NCBI GenBank assembly: GCA_964626565.1
Contig: CAZVFX010000066.1
Coordinates: forward strand, 1-39,815
Reading direction: 5' to 3'
Source of the DNA: CAZVFX01 sp964626565
Lineage (GTDB): Bacteria; Myxococcota_A; UBA9042; CAIXZC01
DNA length: 39,815 bases
A model generated the notes under the pieces. That model was not told where the DNA came from. It saw only the letters and a program-made list of their open reading frames with translations, and made no database searches. The translations under genes were made by a program, and so were the position numbers. This document shows, in pieces, positions 9,601 through 17,394 of the stretch. Position 1 is the stretch's first letter. Each line of letters begins with the position of its first letter.

Positions 9601-10509
9601 CATGGCTGCGAGCAGGAGGCGAAAGCGCGTGATGGCCACGGCGAAAGGGTTCAGGTCCACACCGTTGACCGCCTCGATAGTCCTTGCGACCAACTCCCTC
9701 TGACTCGTGGCCGGTTCAGACTTGCGCCAGTGTTCGAGAATGCGAGTGAAGCTCCCCAGGAGGAAGTGTCCGCTCCCGCAGGCCGGATCTATCATCTTGA
9801 AATCTTCGAGACCGAATTCGTCGATGGCCGGCTCCAAGGTCCGCTCCAGAATGAACTCCTCGACGAAAACCGGGGTCTGGAGAAGGGCGTATTTCTTGCG
9901 AGCCGCTTCGGAGAGATCCTGGTACAGGTCGCCAAGGAAGCGCGTATCCCACAGGTCGTCCCTGAAGTCGTGAAGGAGCTCTCCCGTACCATCAACGTCT
10001 ATTCTCTGGAAGAACGCTATGAGGCCCTGTGCTGCATCCCCCGAAAGCCAGTTTCGATGAGCGCTGACCGGATTGTGGCGTCCGAAAACGTCTTTCGCTC
10101 CGGGGAGTCTGCCCAGGTCATCGAAGACGCTCAGGAGGTAGTCGCGGTCCGTGAGCACCGGATGAGCGCGGAAGTACAGATCACGTTCGTCGCGAGCCCT
10201 TTGGAGTCCTTGCCCCTCTTTGATGCCATGTACCGGTCCAGAAACCCGCGGCGGCGAAACGAGGGCATTGTCCTCCAGGAAACGCGCGAAGACACAAGAG
10301 AGCACCCACGCGACCGCAACCTGAGTGATCAGTTCCGTCCGCCACTGTTCGAAGCTTACGCCGACCCGGCCAGCCGAGTGAGCCTGTTCGTATTCGCTCC
10401 TAAGCTCGCTATCCAAATCCGGGACTTCGTCACACCGTCTCCGAAGGTCCGCCTCCAGATCCCGTAGCAGAGGTTTCAAGTCTGCGAGTAGTTCCTTCCG
10501 GTCAATCAT
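6673..10509 (-). CDS. pglX: PglX, BREX type 2 adenine-specific DNA methyltransferase
   Basis: The 1278-residue product is a gamma-class N6-adenine methyltransferase. Motif I (DPACGSGHF) for S-adenosylmethionine lies near residues 241-249, and the catalytic motif IV (NPPY) near 368-371, preceded by a strand (EAVVA). The long region after the catalytic domain would hold target recognition and BREX-specific contacts. The C terminus is strongly basic (KRPRKRRRKRR). PglX methylates the host genome at a short asymmetric site, and this mark distinguishes self from phage. The start codon overlaps the end of pglW by eight bases, so the two are probably translationally coupled. I see no frameshift. Inactive variants of this gene are common through phase variation, but no homopolymer or tandem repeat suggesting that is evident here. 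Confidence 0.92.
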   Translation of the reverse strand: MIDRKELLADLKPLLRDLEADLRRRCDEVPDLDSELRSEYEQAHSAGRVGVSFEQWRTELITQVAVAWVLSCVFARFLEDNALVSPPRVSGPVHGIKEGQGLQRARDERDLYFRAHPVLTDRDYLLSVFDDLGRLPGAKDVFGRHNPVSAHRNWLSGDAAQGLIAFFQRIDVDGTGELLHDFRDDLWDTRFLGDLYQDLSEAARKKYALLQTPVFVEEFILERTLEPAIDEFGLEDFKMIDPACGSGHFLLGSFTRILEHWRKSEPATSQRELVARTIEAVNGVDLNPFAVAITRFRLLLAAMKECDITRLSDAPAFEFNLACGDSLLHGVQGPGVLGFHELAHHFHAEDISTLRRILRPGQYEAVVANPPYITVKDRVLSQAYRARYPEVCYRKYSLAVPFMQRLFELARRRGLVGQITANSFMKREFGKRLVESYLPRVDTTHVIDTSGVYLPGHGTPTVILFGRNCRPVATTVRTVMGIKGEPSAPDDPSQGLVWTAILGQIDQPGTESEFVTVDDKLREQFHGHPWSIGGGGAANLKALLDDQPHSVLRKATEVMGVFGMTNADEVMLAPEQAFARRSVESTVRLPVVTGGNVREWSIAVDEHVLFPYIGEELVSVNLFPGFLRWVWRCRTTMGNRATFSKATYFKEGRPWWEWHLACLERIRSPLSIVFGSVASHNHFALDRGQKVFKQSAPLLKLPDASTEEDHMGILGLLNSSTACFWMKQVFFPKGGNHVGQDGARVRQTWWDERYDFASTGLEPLPMPATLPVEMGKRLDALASKLAASTQGVQTGEVVPTLSSLQECQNRFHSSLGQMTSYQEELDWECYSLFGLLPGEDGAFVYQSPPPVELGQRAFEIVLARRVKAGKEQVAWFERHGSTPTTEIPQHWPMEYKQVVERRIQLIESDRNIGLMERPEYKRRWNIEPWEIQQERALRNWLLGRLESYFDIDGRMNEDDVPTAKGHLSDRCLTSVAMVTDIAKRDADFMAVAELFTDRKDFQVVSLVGELMASESVPCLPVLRYRPSGVDKRAAWEGTWELQRLEDAIDAVFDVDKLASLKREDAENRLGNLVKGLPLAEGMRDKLLASALRGADYVGKCVGEGKNLSSEHIIKPVTDAARRIKATAVGDIPVPPKYAKRDFLDGDYWRLRGKLDVPKERWVSFPGCEGQDGTLVVGWAGYDHLQLARAVAERYEEGKEREGRKLVQLLSAIGHLLPWLKQWHNETDPTYGTRMGDYFEVYLTEEAKSLGMSVEQVMAWEPEKRPRKRRRKRRGVQAD

Positions 10510-13500
10510 TCTCGGGCCAATCCTCCTTATCAGCGGCAGCCTGTCCGAGTTTCTCGGCTTCTGAAGCCTCCTGGAGTACAGCGTCGGCTCTGTGCAGATT
10601 TCGGCACCAACTCTCCGGGATGGACGCCCACTGGTTGTTGGTAATCACAGGAACTGCAACGCTGTCCAGCAGGGGCATGTCCGTTTGTGGACTGGCTGGG
10701 ATGAGCAACCAAACTCCATGAACATGGCCGTCCTGGACCGCTTGCTGCACTTCTGATAGCAGTACCACCTGGTCATAGCGTGCCAGCCAGTTCAGGTGAT
10801 ACATGAGAACCGTCTGATTGCCGTGAGCGATCGTTGTCTCAAGCTGTGGAACTACCTTGGCTGCAATCAGATGATTCAGGTTCCGCCAATCGAGACTCTC
10901 TCGAGGAGCCGAATCCGCCTTGACCACTACAGTCCAGTCCGCCCCAACGTCCTCTGCCCCCTTCCGTAGGGCTTCCACGAAGACCCGCTCCAGGTCCAGT
11001 GTCCGGACGTTGAACCTTGTGGCCAACTCCTCCTTTGCCCTCGCATACAAATTGGGCTTCACGGTCAGGGCCAGGAACGCGCCCTGTGATTCCGCGTGCC
11101 TCAGCCGTTCCTCGAACTGCCGTGCCTCAGCAACCTCTGGAGTCACGTAGTTCGGCTGAAAGTGGGGCTTCGACGTTCCCGCCACCCGACCCACCGTGCG
11201 GTATCGTGAGGGTGTGCGCGTAATACTCGTTACGCTCAGGACGTTCCGGGCGGTACTTACGTATGCTCCTCCTTTTGACCGTTCCGAATCCCAGGTCAGT
11301 TCCAGCCCCGCTTTGCTCAGGAGCTTGTCTAATCTGGGGCGGCCGGGGAGAGCGGCTGCATGTGGGTAGCGGCTCCGGACACGCTGGTGAATCTGTTCCA
11401 CCGTAACGATGCTGAGGCCTACGAGTCCGCCATGGGAGAGCTTGAGAGCCCGCCCGGCGTCCATCCGGCGAGGATAGACCTCCTGGCGGCTTGACACCGC
11501 TGCCGTCTGGGAGGCAGCTGCTGCCAGGCGAAGCAGGCGGCTATCACTCAACGGTTCAAACTCAGGAGGTGGCCGTATCCCGCGCAACAATTCCACGGCG
11601 CGTCCTGGAGGGACCAACGGATCCTGCCGGGCGATCTCATCTGCCTTATCTCCTAGGGCGACAGCGTAGTCTGCTAGCGACAGATCCGTTGCCACCAGTA
11701 CGTTCGTACCCTTCCGCCTCACCGCGTATCGAGCGTTCTCTTTCTGGCCCTCAGTCTCCACCGCCGCTCTGGCGACGACTTGTGCAAGACGACTCCGTCT
11801 CGGTTCTTCTTCGATGCTGCCGCGAGCGGAGAGCACGGCCTGGCACAACTCCTCCACTGACATGACTCCGCCATTCTGCTCGAGGAAGTGGACGATTTGA
11901 TCTCGTAGGGAGGTCAAAGCCGGGTCTCTGCTCCAACGCTTGAGGCCCTTGCTGAGAATCTTGGCGATCTGTGCACGGTCAGCTCCTACAGCAGCAGCCA
12001 CCTCCTTCTGACTTGGCCAAACGGAGGTGATGCGTTCATCTAGGCCAAGCAGCCCATCAAATCCTGTGGCGTCTGTCTCGCCCCCGTTCCCGCTCGCCAC
12101 GCGCAGAACACGCTGCGCGAGAATGTCGACGCTTAACCGTTCCTTAGGAATTGACATTTCATAGGTAAGTGCGTCCTCGGTTGGGCGTGGAACCGGCTCC
12201 CCCGAATCAATTCCGGCGAGGTGCTTTCTCAGAACCTTGACCGCCGCCATGATGCGCTTGCGTGTCTTGTGTCCTACCCCTCGCATCCGTACCAGCCGTC
12301 GGCTGTCAGTGCTCAATAGATCCCGAACTACAACCACGTTGATTCTGTCAAGAGCATCAACTGCCGCTGCGCCCAGCCCCAACTCCGCTACACTCGTTTG
12401 CAGTGACGCACCTTCCAGCAGCGGCGTGTTGTCCTCTTCGTGCCCCTCGGAAGTTACTGTCACTGTGCTGAAGGCTCTGCGCCATGCGCGGAGCATATCC
12501 TGGGCGTTGTCGAAGCGTTCGCTGGGGTCGCGACGCAAGGCCCGCTCGAAGAAGGACGTCAGTTGCTCCCTGAGGTTGGAGTCGAACCGCTCAGCGTCAA
12601 TGGTGGCTTCGCACTCCACCATCGTGGGGTCTGTCTTCCCGTCGTGCCACACAGGAAGCACCCCTGTGGCCATTTGGTATAGCGTTACCCCGGCGGAGAA
12701 CCTTTCGGCTTGGAGATCCCACCGCGGAGGTTTGCGCAAACAAAGAAACGGGTCCAGATACCCGGGAGTTCCGGCTCGGATGTTCTCCGGGCTACTCCTT
12801 GAAAGCGAGAAATCGAAAAGCACCAGATGCAGGGCATCACCTCGACCAACCGCAGAGACCCCAATGTTGTCCGGTTTGATGTCGCGGTGTGCGATGCCCT
12901 CTCGCTCAAGAACATCCACTGCCTCTATTAGGTCCTCTCCGAATCGCTGAAGCATCTCAAGGCTTAGTCGGCCCTCATGCCGTATTCGGTGGCCGAGGGT
13001 TGTTTCGCCTGCCTGGTCCAGTAGAATCGCCTTGCGGTCATTCACGACAACGATGCCGTGACACCTAACAAACAGCGGACTGTCGAGTTTCTGGATCACC
13101 TCCCCTTCGGCGTGCACCCGTTCGTTGTGCTCCGAATCGACAGCAATCTTCATAACGTACTCACACTCTTCCTTCTCGACCAGAAAAGCGGTGGCCGTTG
13201 AGCCTGTCCCGAGCTTTCGGACTACGTTGAAGCCACCAGGAAGGATATCGCCGGTCTTGGCCAGGCAAGGGTCGCCGGCCAGATGTGAAGTTGGCGTGGT
13301 AAGCTCTCTCTCGACGTCATCGAGTCTCCGAAGAAACTCGTCCACCGTGTCAAGACGGTCCGTGACGTCTGGGTCCGTGCTGTCTTGAACCAGTAGTTCG
13401 AGGGACTCAGGGGCTCCGTTCAAAACAGACCCAACTCGAAGGCCGCGTTGAGTACGAAGCTTCTCTGCCAGTGCCAGGCTACTCTCTGCTGGACTATGCC

Positions 13501-14782
13501 CAGTGAAGAGTTGATAGCACATGGCACCGAGTGAAAAGACATCCAGATGCTCGCCCAGGCAATCTGGATCGACCAGCGTTTCGGGCGCCATGAAAATCTT
13601 CGTAGCCTCTTCGGCCAGCGTATCTGCGTGAACGGTCGGAAATTCCTCCCTCGTGATGTCCTTGGCCCCGCCGATTCCCCGATAGCCTAGTTGCCAATTC
13701 ATGACAACAGCCTGCGGACTCTCATCCTTGGGGTTGACTACAAGAATGGAGCGAGGGCTCAACCCTCGATGTACGATCTGTTTCCCGTGTGCAAATCGGA
13801 TGGTCTCTGCGACTTGCCTGATGAGGGAAAGACGAAGGTCATCATTGATCTCCCCGTTGCGTTCGGCAAGGAAATGATCCAATCGCATGGCCTCCGGCGA
13901 ATGCTGGAAGATGATGGTGGGGCCCAGTTCATTGCTCGTGAATTCCATGGCCCGTAGCACTCCTCGATGCTCCAGCACTTGCAAGAGACGGAATTCCCTT
14001 TCTGCCGCGCGCCGGTACATTTCACGCTGCTCCCGGGGAGTACCGGGCTGCACAGGATAGACACGTATCCTGCGGACCGTGTCCTTCAACGACACATGCC
14101 GCCCCAGAAAATCCTGATAGCCCGGCCCAACATCGACCATGTGCCCGAGTTCGTAGTCTCCCACCCGACGAGTGCGGCGAGCTGCCTTGATTCCTATTTC
14201 ACCCAGGGCCCGGCCAACCGCCTTGGCCATCGGCTTGTCGAAAGTCCCGCGAGGACGTTCCGCCAACCCCGGGCAGTCTCGGTTTCGGAAAGCAGCCACG
14301 ATACCTGGTCGCTCTTCTTGGTCGCGAAGGCAGACATGAAAACGAGCGTTGCCGCGAAGCTCACATGTCAATTCCTCGGCAGAACAGAAGACCAGAGGCT
14401 CAATAAAGGGTACCCGGCGCTTGCTGAAGGCGCGCTTTCGCCTCAACAGTGAGGCGAGCTTCTTTGCCTTTAGGTTCGTCAAAAACAGGGGGTTGTCCAG
14501 CACCTTCCGTCCGCCACCATCCTCAAAAGTCCAGACCTGGGTATCTCCTCTGAGAACGCCCGGACTAGCCTTGATCTCGACAAGGAAGAAACCCTGGGGA
14601 GTGAAGAGTAACAGATCTACTTCATTTATGCTGCCGTCGTCCGCGATGAACTCAAAGTTGGACCAGGCGCGGTAGGGTTCGTGCGCTGGGAATCTCGCCC
14701 TGACGTAGTCGAGCGCCTCCTTCTCCCAGGGAAAGCGGGAGGAGGTGACTTCGTGCCAATTCTTGTGTCCCGAATCGCTCAC
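10502..14782 (-). CDS. pglW: PglW, NERD-pseudokinase-kinase protein of BREX type 2
   Basis: The 1426-residue product starts at GTG and has a NERD nuclease-related domain at about residues 15-130 (key EVDLLLF and VEIKAS segments). Two kinase-like domains follow. The first (about 205-495) has HRG instead of HRD near 338 and no DFG, so it looks inactive. The second (about 510-780) keeps the glycine loop (GTGSTATAF, near 525), the VMK lysine, HRDIKPDN (near 632) and DFS in place of DFG. Residues about 798-860 resemble a helix-hairpin-helix or RNA polymerase alpha C-terminal fold (MRGVGHKTRKRI). A possible HTH follows near 945. This layout matches PglW, the Ser/Thr kinase specific to type 2 BREX. 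It is the first gene of the operon. Confidence 0.93.
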   Translation of the reverse strand: MSDSGHKNWHEVTSSRFPWEKEALDYVRARFPAHEPYRAWSNFEFIADDGSINEVDLLLFTPQGFFLVEIKASPGVLRGDTQVWTFEDGGGRKVLDNPLFLTNLKAKKLASLLRRKRAFSKRRVPFIEPLVFCSAEELTCELRGNARFHVCLRDQEERPGIVAAFRNRDCPGLAERPRGTFDKPMAKAVGRALGEIGIKAARRTRRVGDYELGHMVDVGPGYQDFLGRHVSLKDTVRRIRVYPVQPGTPREQREMYRRAAEREFRLLQVLEHRGVLRAMEFTSNELGPTIIFQHSPEAMRLDHFLAERNGEINDDLRLSLIRQVAETIRFAHGKQIVHRGLSPRSILVVNPKDESPQAVVMNWQLGYRGIGGAKDITREEFPTVHADTLAEEATKIFMAPETLVDPDCLGEHLDVFSLGAMCYQLFTGHSPAESSLALAEKLRTQRGLRVGSVLNGAPESLELLVQDSTDPDVTDRLDTVDEFLRRLDDVERELTTPTSHLAGDPCLAKTGDILPGGFNVVRKLGTGSTATAFLVEKEECEYVMKIAVDSEHNERVHAEGEVIQKLDSPLFVRCHGIVVVNDRKAILLDQAGETTLGHRIRHEGRLSLEMLQRFGEDLIEAVDVLEREGIAHRDIKPDNIGVSAVGRGDALHLVLFDFSLSRSSPENIRAGTPGYLDPFLCLRKPPRWDLQAERFSAGVTLYQMATGVLPVWHDGKTDPTMVECEATIDAERFDSNLREQLTSFFERALRRDPSERFDNAQDMLRAWRRAFSTVTVTSEGHEEDNTPLLEGASLQTSVAELGLGAAAVDALDRINVVVVRDLLSTDSRRLVRMRGVGHKTRKRIMAAVKVLRKHLAGIDSGEPVPRPTEDALTYEMSIPKERLSVDILAQRVLRVASGNGGETDATGFDGLLGLDERITSVWPSQKEVAAAVGADRAQIAKILSKGLKRWSRDPALTSLRDQIVHFLEQNGGVMSVEELCQAVLSARGSIEEEPRRSRLAQVVARAAVETEGQKENARYAVRRKGTNVLVATDLSLADYAVALGDKADEIARQDPLVPPGRAVELLRGIRPPPEFEPLSDSRLLRLAAAASQTAAVSSRQEVYPRRMDAGRALKLSHGGLVGLSIVTVEQIHQRVRSRYPHAAALPGRPRLDKLLSKAGLELTWDSERSKGGAYVSTARNVLSVTSITRTPSRYRTVGRVAGTSKPHFQPNYVTPEVAEARQFEERLRHAESQGAFLALTVKPNLYARAKEELATRFNVRTLDLERVFVEALRKGAEDVGADWTVVVKADSAPRESLDWRNLNHLIAAKVVPQLETTIAHGNQTVLMYHLNWLARYDQVVLLSEVQQAVQDGHVHGVWLLIPASPQTDMPLLDSVAVPVITNNQWASIPESWCRNLHRADAVLQEASEAEKLGQAAADKEDWPEND

Positions 14783-14829
14783 TACCAGCCCCTTCGGCAG
14801 ATTTCAACCGGCGATAGCGCCCGGCCAAA

Positions 14830-14881
14830 CCAATTCGTCGGCAACGGAGCACCCGTGCTAGCCTCACGCAAGACGAATTGG
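14830..14881. repeat. Inverted repeat in the pglW leader
   Basis: Perfect 10-base arms CCAATTCGTC (14830-14839) and GACGAATTGG (14872-14881) are separated by 32 bases. A smaller repeat, AGCAC-CC-GTGCT (14848-14859), is nested almost at the centre. The structure ends about 48 bases upstream of the pglW GTG. It could be an operator for a dimeric regulator or a leader RNA fold. It lacks a good T-run, so a simple terminator is less likely. Confidence 0.6.
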
Positions 14882-14913
14882 ACCACGGCAACGGTTCCCC
14901 GAAAACCGGGCCG

Positions 14914-14943
14914 AGTGTACTACGCTGGCCGCCCCGCTGGCAA
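14914..14943 (-). promoter_or_regulatory. Candidate sigma70-type promoter for the pgl operon
   Basis: On the minus strand TTGCCA (14938-14943) is followed after 18 bases by TACACT (14914-14919). Transcription from it would begin just before the nested inverted repeat and give a leader of roughly 120 bases. Both boxes are imperfect, so this is a suggestion by eye. Confidence 0.3.
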
Positions 14944-15004
14944 GAGTTGTTTCTGAGCAATCTCGTAGGATTTTCGCTGGGTTGTCTTGTGCCGCAGATG
15001 GCTT

Positions 15005-15370
15005 CTACACAGCCACCCGCTTCCGACGGCAATTCAGCTTGGCCCCGTTGAACAGGATGTGGGCATCCTGGGCCTTGATGCGGAGCCAGAGGGTGTGGGA
15101 GAGATCGAAGGGGAACGGGAGAGGATCCCCCGTGTCGGGATCAACGAGGGGGACGTTGGTCACGCGGGTCTCGCCAGCGGCGACCTCGACCATCACGTTT
15201 CCGAACTCGACTCTCCCAGTCACGATGCTCTCGGCGTAGTCGGCGGTGGTGAAGCCGAAGTAGACGTTGAGCGGGCCGGTCGCTGCACTGGTGACGCCGA
15301 CATCCACACTGACAAGCTCTGCCCCGACGATGCATATGGGCAGGGACGGGGGGACGAAATTTCCGCCCAC
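15005..15370 (-). pseudogene. 5'-truncated hypothetical gene next to the pgl operon
   Basis: The minus-strand frame gives about 121 residues that look like real protein: alternating hydrophobic strands (LVSVDVGVTS, PLNVYFGF, VMVEVAAGE) and a basic end (CRRKRVAV), as in an all-beta domain. The only start is a GTG at 15370 without a ribosome binding site. The frame stays open further upstream, but there it lies antisense to a convincing ligase motif. The gene therefore seems to have lost its beginning at about 15355-15370. I do not recognise the family. It lies upstream of pglW on the same strand, 222 bases away, and does not look like a standard BREX gene. Confidence 0.45.
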
Positions 15371-15372
15371 TT
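15355..15372. other. Apparent rearrangement or assembly junction
   Basis: Ligase homology on the plus strand begins at about 15366 (PPTLRTVLLGGAPV). The minus-strand hypothetical gene reads sensibly only up to about 15370. Two divergent genes, each lacking its 5' part, therefore meet at one point. A clean insertion would leave one side intact; loss on both sides fits a deletion, a translocation or a chimeric contig. Confidence 0.5.
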
Positions 15373-17249
15373 TGAGGACGGTGCTCCTGGGCGGCGCGCC
15401 GGTGACCGCCTCGTTCCTGCGCCGGCTTCAGGCGCGGTTGGATCCTTCCACCCGGGTGGTGGCGCTGTACGGCATGACCGAGGCCGGACCGGTCTGTGTG
15501 GCCACTGCGGGAGAGAAGCTGGCGTTTCGAGGCGAAGGCGATTACGTCGGCGCCCCGCTGGGGAAAGTCAGCGTCGACGTGCTTGACCCCGACCCGTCCG
15601 GGGTAGGGGAGGTGGTGGTTTCAGGACCATCGTTATTTACCGGCTACCTGGGCGAGGAGGAGCGCTCCGGCGATGCGCCGTTCCCGACGGGCGACCTCGG
15701 CCGAAAAACAGGGGACGGGGGGCGCGAAAACCTGGTCCTCATGGGCCGCAGGAAGGACATGATAATCCGACGCGGGGTCAACATCTATCCCGCATCATTC
15801 GAGGCCCAGCTTGCGGCTCTTTCTGACGCATCCGGGCGGCCGCTGGTGCGAGCGTGCGCGATGGTGGGCGTGTGGAATGCGAGTAGGCAGGACGAAGACG
15901 TAGTGCTGTTTGTGTCTCCTTTCGACTCGAGCACTTTCGATGCCCGGCAGTTCGAGGGCAAGGCCGCGGAAATCTGCGGAAGGGACGTGCAGCCCGATCA
16001 CGTCCGTGTGGTGGACGAAATACCGGTCACCGGAAGGTTGGACAAGACCGACAAGCGGGCGCTCAGGCGATTGGTGGAAGAGAGGGCGGCCGCGGCGCCG
16101 CTTGCCGGCCCGCTGGTGCCTTTCCACTGGCGCCGTTTCGTACGCAAACAGCTTCTCCAGGGAAGACAGTTGGGGCTGAAGGCCGCGCTGCCTGCCACCG
16201 CGTTTCGGCTGGGCCTCTTAGGTTTGCTGCAGGCCGGTTGGGCCGCGGACTACGTGACGGGCCAACGCGGGCAGGCCGATTTTGCGGGACCTCTGTTCAT
16301 CATCGGCCATCAGCGTTCCGGCACCACCCTCCTCCACCGACTCTTGGCTCTGGACCGCAACTCGAGGGTGTTAAAACTGCACGAGATGTTCTTGCCCGCC
16401 ACGAGCATCCAGCGGGGACTCGGTGCGGCAGCGAGTCTGGACAATGTCCTGGGTGGTCACGTGGGCCGCTGGTTTGAAAAACTGCAAGACAGGAAACTCG
16501 GGCCCATGGATCAGGTTCACCGGATTCGGTTCGACGAAGTGGAAGAGGACGAGTTCGTCTTGTGGACCGTATATGCGTCGGCAATGTGCGTCAACGACAG
16601 TCCCGTTTCCACGGGGGACACCGCACTGGATGAAATGCGCGACTTTGACCGCTGGGACCCCGCGGAACAAGAGCAGGCGCTTAACTGGTACCGGGCGTGC
16701 GTAACCAAAAAAGTACAGCGTCAGCCCACAGCCGACGGCTCACCGCCCCTGGTGGTTTCCAAGAACCCTGCATTCTCCCAGAAGATCCCGTATCTGGTGA
16801 GAACCTTCCCCGACGCCAGGTTTGTCTATCTCGTGCGCAATCCGCTGCGGACCATCCCGTCGCGGTTGAGCCTGATAAGAGAGATCTGGCGTCACCGTTT
16901 CCCCGGCTTCACCGAGATGAACGAAGAGCAGGTAGAGACGATCCTGCAGGACAGTTTTAACACCTACCGGTTTGCCGAGAGAGACCTGGTCGAGGTACCG
17001 CGGGGTAAGAGACTCGTGTTCACGTACGACGAATTCTCGTCGGCCCCTTCCCGGGCCCTGTCCCAACTGTACCGGCATTTCAAACTCCCAGGCCCTCCGC
17101 CGGAGTTGGAAGCAGAGCTTTCCCGGCTGGACGAGTCGCAACCGGACCGGACCTCCGGGCATCGGTATTCCCTGGCCGACTTCGGCCTTGCTGAGGACCG
17201 GATCCGGGAAGCGTTGCCCTCGGTCTTCGAGAAGTACGGGTTCGAGTAG
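15366..17249 (+). pseudogene. N-terminally truncated acyl-CoA ligase fused to sulfotransferase
   Basis: The open frame runs from 15267, but only sequence from about 15366 matches a family. The first part is the C-terminal half of an AMP-forming acyl-CoA ligase: LLGGAPV, YGMTEAGPV, PTGDLGR, GRRKDMIIRRGVNIYP, and an A10-like segment TGRLDK with Arg where the usual GK lysine stands. From about 16290 a PAPS-dependent sulfotransferase follows (GHQRSGTT for the 5'-phosphosulfate loop, YLVRNPLRTIPSR for the 3'-phosphate site) and runs to the stop. The substrate-binding N-terminal half of the ligase is missing, so ligase activity is unlikely, while the sulfotransferase domain appears whole. Such fusions could activate and sulfate a lipid or polyketide; that is inference. 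It may still be expressed from an internal start. Confidence 0.75.
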
Positions 17250-17394
17250 TGGGAACTGCATCACAACGACATCTTCAGTTTCGGGGAGAGGTTCCAAGTC
17301 ATGAGGGGGTTCTTCGGTTTGCTCTAGAGGGGCATTTTCAAGTACGGGAGTGGGTGCGTCGGGAGCCTCAGAATGACAGTTTGGATCGTGATAG

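Noticed and set aside
9424..10467. 347-codon plus-strand ORF opposite pglX
   Set aside because: No recognisable domain or ribosome binding site; it mirrors the N-terminal part of pglX.
1..14782. Assignment to type 1 BREX or DISARM
   Set aside because: No BrxA, BrxB, BrxL, DrmA or DrmB is seen, while the NERD/kinase PglW is specific to type 2 BREX.
14830..14881. Inverted repeat as terminator of the truncated hypothetical gene
   Set aside because: The loop is 32 bases and only TTT follows on the minus strand, so an operator or leader structure fits better.
15267..15365. N-terminal 33 codons of the ligase/sulfotransferase frame
   Set aside because: They are antisense to the hypothetical minus-strand gene and do not match a ligase; the frame seems to be open across the junction by chance.
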